The translations under genes were made by a program, and so were the position numbers. From the NCBI GenBank assembly GCA_013695905.1, contig JACCZQ010000496.1, forward strand, positions 1-8,906: 8,906 nt of DNA, in the 5' to 3' direction. Below, piece by piece: positions 5,717 to 8,906 of this stretch (positions are counted from its first letter, which is position 1; each line of letters starts with the position of its first letter). The notes below the pieces were generated by a model. That model was not told where the DNA came from. It ran no database searches and was given only the letters and a program-made list of their open reading frames with translations. The DNA comes from Chthoniobacterales bacterium. GTDB lineage: Bacteria > Verrucomicrobiota > Verrucomicrobiia > Chthoniobacterales > UBA10450.

Positions 5717-7741
5717 TCAGGCCACCGCATCGAGCAGGATCTCTGCGATTCGCGCGGAGCGGTCGAGTAGCACCTGCGCGGTCTCGAACATCGCGCCGGT
5801 GTTCGCCGCTTCCGGATGGAGGCTGACGCGCAGGCGGCCGCCGCGTGATTTCAGGACGAGCGACGAGATTCCGAAGCTGGCGGAGAGCTCCACGCCCGCG
5901 AGTTCGAAGGAGGCGAGCAGTTGCAGCCGCATTGGCGCGACGGGGGCCGGCGTGATTTCCATCGCGCGGCCGCCGTTCGCGACGAGGACGGAGACGCTGC
6001 CGACGTTCAACGCAGTCGCCGGCTGCGGCATGGTGGCGATCTGTTGCACCGTCGGCGCGAGGTGGAGCGTATGGAATTGTCCGCGTGAATCGAGGTCGAC
6101 ACGGGCGAGCCGGAATCCTGCCTCGGGCAAATGGACGCCGGGGAGCGCCTGGGGATCGACGTGCAGGGAGACGGTGGGCGAAGTGAGACGGGCGCGGATG
6201 GCAGCCATTTGCAGCGCGGGCGAAAATTGAATCGAGATCACCTCGAGCAGGAGGCCGACTACGACGTTGTTATTTCGCGCGACGGGAATGCGTACGGGTG
6301 CTAATCCGGTGAAGATGGCCGGCAGGGTCAGCGCGGGTTTCGCAGCGGCGACTTCCAACGGAATCGTGGCAGCAGGGGGCGGGGGAGCGACAGGAGGCGG
6401 CGTCGGAGGTGCGGAGACGACGAGAGCGAGGGGCGGTGGGGGTGGCACCGGTGCCGGTGCGGGTGGTGCTGGCGGTGCGACTGGCGGCGATGGTGGCGCA
6501 GCGGAGGGCTTTTTGCCGTTGCCGTGCCCCTTGTGCTTGGGAGAGTCGGCCGGGGGCAACTGTTTCGGTGCGGGTTTGGGGCTGGTCGTCGGTAGCTTGG
6601 TCAGCGTTTGCTTCACCATCTCGACCAAAGCGAGCGACAGGAATGGTTTCGCCAGCGTCGCGACGATGTTGTCGAGCCTGGCAGCGGCTGCCGTCATCTC
6701 GGAGACATGGCCCGACATCATGACAACGGGAATTTTCGCCGTCTTCTCGTTGGCCAGCAGCCGGCGGCAGACTTCGTCGCCGTTCAGGTCCGGGAGGCTG
6801 AAATCCAGCAACACCAAATCCGGCAGCACCTCCGTCACGGTGCGCACGCCTTCTTCACCGCTCGATGCAGTGGTGATCCTCAACCTCGGATCGGCCGTGC
6901 TAAGTACCTCTTCCACAAAAATGAGCAGCATTTCCGTGTCGTCGATGACGACGATTTTCTTTCCGTCGCGCACCACAGGAGCAGGTGCCGGGGCAAAGGG
7001 AAGGGGCGCACTTTCCCCTGGCTCGACGGCGTCCTCTTCCTGAATGGAGGCAAGTGCCTCCGCCAGGATCTTGAACCAGGCACCGCGCAGACTCCGGGCG
7101 GAGGTGGAGCGCTCTTCCGACACCGTGACGCGAGGTGAGCGCCAGCGGAGCATTTCGCGGAGCGCTTCGAGCCCCACCCAATTGGCGGCCGCAGCATGTG
7201 TCATCTGTCCGCCGATGAGGTGAATCTCACCCGTGCGCTTTTTGGATTTCTCGACTCGCAGGATTGCGGTGGTGCCGTTCAGGCACTGCAGCGAGAGCAC
7301 GTCGGTCACTCCGAGGTTTCGCAAGGTGCCGAAGCGTGTCTGGCCGTCGCTCGCGAGAAGGCCCTGCACGATGGCGCCGAATTGCAGCAGCTCGAAAGGC
7401 TTTTCCAGGAGCTGGAACGCCGCTGTCCGCGGGAGGTTCTGGATCAATTCCTGCGGCGCCGTGGCGGCGAGCAACAGAACACGTGCGTCGGGGATGACCT
7501 CGGCCGCGCGTTGGAAGAAGGCGAGGGCGCCGGGTTGCGGCGGATCGACGTCCACCACGAGGAGAACAGGGCCGCTCTGGCGCAGGAGCGTCTCCGCCTC
7601 GGGGAGCGATGCGGCGACGCGGATGCGGTGTCCGGGCGCGAATTTCTTCAGCGCAGAACCGATGGCGGCCGCAAGCGCACCATATTCTTCGACGAGGAGA
7701 ATATTACCCGCGGTGCCGGGAGTAGAGGAGGGGGGAGGCAC
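5717..7741 (-). CDS. Dual-receiver response regulator with DUF4388/PATAN-like domain and unassigned C-terminal repeats
   Basis: This 674-aa protein starts at GTG 7741. Residues 12-130 form a divergent receiver: phospho-acceptor candidate Asp64 and Lys114 are kept, but the acidic pair is Glu18-Glu19 and the usual Thr/Ser is Ala92. Residues about 137-210 (FGTLRNLGVTDVLSLQCLNG, then GEIHLIGGQMTHA) match the DUF4388/PATAN pattern found in bacterial regulators. Residues 261-380 are a textbook receiver with Asp267-Asp268, phospho-site Asp313 in LLDFSLPDLNG, Ser343 and Lys365. A proline/alanine linker covers about 384-460. The remaining 200 residues match no family I know and appear to contain three related beta-rich units near 499, 543 and 612. 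No DNA-binding or kinase domain is visible, so output is probably protein-protein interaction in the cytosol. No histidine kinase lies nearby. It has its own promoter upstream and no Shine-Dalgarno. Confidence 0.87.
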   Translation of the reverse strand: MPPPSSTPGTAGNILLVEEYGALAAAIGSALKKFAPGHRIRVAASLPEAETLLRQSGPVLLVVDVDPPQPGALAFFQRAAEVIPDARVLLLAATAPQELIQNLPRTAAFQLLEKPFELLQFGAIVQGLLASDGQTRFGTLRNLGVTDVLSLQCLNGTTAILRVEKSKKRTGEIHLIGGQMTHAAAANWVGLEALREMLRWRSPRVTVSEERSTSARSLRGAWFKILAEALASIQEEDAVEPGESAPLPFAPAPAPVVRDGKKIVVIDDTEMLLIFVEEVLSTADPRLRITTASSGEEGVRTVTEVLPDLVLLDFSLPDLNGDEVCRRLLANEKTAKIPVVMMSGHVSEMTAAAARLDNIVATLAKPFLSLALVEMVKQTLTKLPTTSPKPAPKQLPPADSPKHKGHGNGKKPSAAPPSPPVAPPAPPAPAPVPPPPPLALVVSAPPTPPPVAPPPPAATIPLEVAAAKPALTLPAIFTGLAPVRIPVARNNNVVVGLLLEVISIQFSPALQMAAIRARLTSPTVSLHVDPQALPGVHLPEAGFRLARVDLDSRGQFHTLHLAPTVQQIATMPQPATALNVGSVSVLVANGGRAMEITPAPVAPMRLQLLASFELAGVELSASFGISSLVLKSRGGRLRVSLHPEAANTGAMFETAQVLLDRSARIAEILLDAVA

Positions 7742-7762
7742 AAGTCGGGGGAAACAGCGGTG

Positions 7763-7791
7763 ATCCTATAAAAACTAAGTAATACTGTCAA
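7763..7791 (-). promoter_or_regulatory. Sigma-70-like promoter for the dual-receiver regulator
   Basis: On the minus strand a perfect TTGACA -35 box (plus coordinates 7786-7791) is followed after exactly 17 bases by TAGGAT (7763-7768), a four-of-six match to TATAAT. Transcription would start near 7756, giving a leader of about 15 nt before the GTG at 7741. The surrounding AT-rich stretch stands out from the GC-rich genome. A repeated AATTGC (7790-7795 and 7815-7820, 25 bases apart) overlaps and lies upstream of the -35 box and could be a regulator site. Confidence 0.6.
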
Positions 7792-7827
7792 TTGCCATAG
7801 TGTAGTTGCGTGTGAATTGCGGATTGT

Positions 7828-7855
7828 CCACGCGTGGCGCCTTCGGTTAACGCGT
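7828..7855. promoter_or_regulatory. Paired ACGCGT palindromes 20 bp apart upstream of the regulator promoter
   Basis: The ten-base perfect palindrome CCACGCGTGG spans 7828-7837, and a second ACGCGT core lies at 7850-7855. The two cores are 20 bases apart, about two helical turns. They sit between the end of the MacB-like gene and the promoter of the regulator gene. They could bind a dimeric regulator or form a weak stem in the MacB-like gene's 3' end. No T-run supports a terminator. Function is unproven. Confidence 0.25.
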
Positions 7856-7857
7856 AG

Positions 7858-8906
7858 TTACTCGAAGCGGAGGGCTTCGATGGGATCGAGCGAGGCAGCC
7901 CGATAGGCGGGATAAAACCCGAAACCGATGCCGATACCGGAGCAAACCACCAGCCCGGCGATAGCCCACCCGAAGGGAAAAATCACGTCCGCCTGCAGCC
8001 AGCTGGCCAGGAGATTGCCACCGATCACACCGAGGACGATGCCCAGCACACCGCCGGCTTGGGAGATAAAAACCGCCTCGGCGAGGAACTGCCGCAAAAT
8101 GTCGCGGCTGCGGGCGCCGATCGATTTCCGGATGCCGATCTCCTTCGTCCGCTCCGTGACGCTGACGAGCATGATGTTCATGATGCCCACCCCGGCCGCG
8201 ACGAGCGCGATCAAGCTAATGACGAACGCGCCGATCCGCACCACATCGGCGATGGAGGCGAAGGCGCTCTTGAGCGAATCATTTGAGTAAATTTCGAAAT
8301 CGTTCGGCTGGTTCGGCTGCAAGCCGCGAGCGATCCGCATCGCGCCGATGGCACGATCAAGGGTGCGGTTATAGGTCTCCTGCGACGTGGACTGAGTGGC
8401 GATGTTGATCGAACGCTTGGCGGAGCCGAAGTTCTCGAAGAATTTGGTGATCGGCACCACGCAGATATCATCCTGGCTCCGGCCAAACGCGGAGCCTTTC
8501 TCCTCCAGCACCCCGATGATGGTGAAGGAGTGGCCGCTGAGCTTGATGACTTTCCCGATCGGCGATTCGTGCGGGAAGAGACGCTTCTCGATGACCCGGC
8601 CGATGACCAGCACGTTGCGCGCGAGGGCGACGTCTTCATCGGTGATATTCCGGCCGTAAGCGAGGGTGTAGCTATTGGCGGCGAGAAAGCTGCGGTTCGA
8701 GCCGGCGATGGTGAGACTGGGCGTCGTCTTAAGTCCGCGGTAAACCGCCTGGGCGCCGCCATCAAAAGTCTTAAGGCAGATCTCCGGCGCCACCCCGGTC
8801 ATCAGATCCTGGTAACGCAGGGCCTGCGCGTAGGTGATGTTTCGGCGGTTTTGATACTTCTGCTGGTTCCGGCCCCCGGCGCCGCCGGTCACAGGATACT
8901 TGGCGA
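7858..8906 (-). CDS. MacB-like ABC transporter permease (MacB_PCD + FtsX), N-terminus beyond the window
   Basis: The frame is open from the right edge to a TAA at 7858-7860, showing about 348 C-terminal residues. The first part is a periplasmic core domain (for example YTLAYGRNITDEDVALARNV, then KVIKLSGHSFTIIGVLEEKG). The second is an FtsX domain with three membrane helices: IGAFVISLIALVAAGVGIMN, then SVTERTKEIGIRKSIGARSR (the conserved cytoplasmic coupling loop), VFISQAGGVLGIVLGVIGGN and IAGLVVCSGIGIGFGFYPAY. It ends AASLDPIEALRFE, the hallmark terminus of MacB-type permeases. Such proteins drive mechanotransmission in tripartite efflux or lipoprotein/peptide export, powered by a separate or fused ATPase. 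The N-terminal helix, and any fused ATPase, lie outside. A GTG at 8892 is not the real start, because sequence beyond it remains in frame. The substrate cannot be deduced. The next gene downstream on the same strand has its own promoter, so the two need not be co-transcribed. Confidence 0.92.
   Translation of the reverse strand, partial: AKYPVTGGAGGRNQQKYQNRRNITYAQALRYQDLMTGVAPEICLKTFDGGAQAVYRGLKTTPSLTIAGSNRSFLAANSYTLAYGRNITDEDVALARNVLVIGRVIEKRLFPHESPIGKVIKLSGHSFTIIGVLEEKGSAFGRSQDDICVVPITKFFENFGSAKRSINIATQSTSQETYNRTLDRAIGAMRIARGLQPNQPNDFEIYSNDSLKSAFASIADVVRIGAFVISLIALVAAGVGIMNIMLVSVTERTKEIGIRKSIGARSRDILRQFLAEAVFISQAGGVLGIVLGVIGGNLLASWLQADVIFPFGWAIAGLVVCSGIGIGFGFYPAYRAASLDPIEALRFE

Noticed and set aside
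6370..6500. G-rich plus strand resembling a G-quadruplex region
   Set aside because: G-runs are explained by proline codons on the opposite strand. I could not find four runs of three or more G separated by short loops.
6267..7043. Plus-strand frame with Gly-rich product opposite the regulator
   Set aside because: The Gly-rich stretch is the complement of the proline-rich linker codons of the minus-strand gene. There is no independent evidence of coding.

Overview
The window is GC-rich bacterial chromosome, densely packed with genes on both strands. Several small details suggest Verrucomicrobia, perhaps a soil lineage near Chthoniobacter or Opitutus. These are a YqaA-type membrane protein, a short glutaredoxin ending in a TPTLDWDGD / GTDEL-type tail, a response regulator carrying a DUF4388-like domain, almost no Shine-Dalgarno sequences, and GAAATCC-like and GATCAGGAGCAG-like intergenic repeats. 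That placement is inference from family resemblance; no rRNA or other marker is present to settle it.

Layout. At the left edge a hexapeptide-repeat acyltransferase runs off the window on the minus strand (1-456). It diverges from a plus-strand toxin-antitoxin pair: a 72-aa putative addiction-module antitoxin (517-735) overlapping a ParE-like toxin (732-1034). The toxin is broken by one in-frame TGA at the position where the family has its WYE motif. A full-length ABC exporter (1042-2787, minus) converges on the toxin remnant. A gap with GAAATCC-type inverted repeats separates the exporter from a divergent YqaA/DedA-family membrane protein (2922-3572, plus). Next come a 60-aa protein of unknown function with its own intrinsic terminator (3720-3902; 3925-3965), adenylosuccinate lyase PurB (4014-5309), a striking 93-nt near-perfect hairpin directly after the purB stop codon (5310-5402), and a CPYC glutaredoxin (5450-5692). 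On the minus strand, converging on the glutaredoxin, lies a 674-aa two-receiver regulator (5717-7741) with a proline-rich linker and a C-terminal region containing what looks like a threefold internal repeat. Its sigma-70-like promoter is visible upstream. The right edge holds the C-terminal part of a MacB-like ABC transporter permease (7858 to beyond 8906, minus).

The genes do not form one pathway. They are mostly housekeeping or single-gene units (purine biosynthesis, thiol redox, export, membrane) plus one degraded toxin-antitoxin module. I see no phage, transposase, CRISPR or obvious new multi-gene defence system. The points most worth a second look are the inactivated ParE toxin beside an intact antitoxin, the long hairpin between purB and the glutaredoxin gene, the unassigned repeated C-terminal region of the regulator, and the small monocistronic protein.
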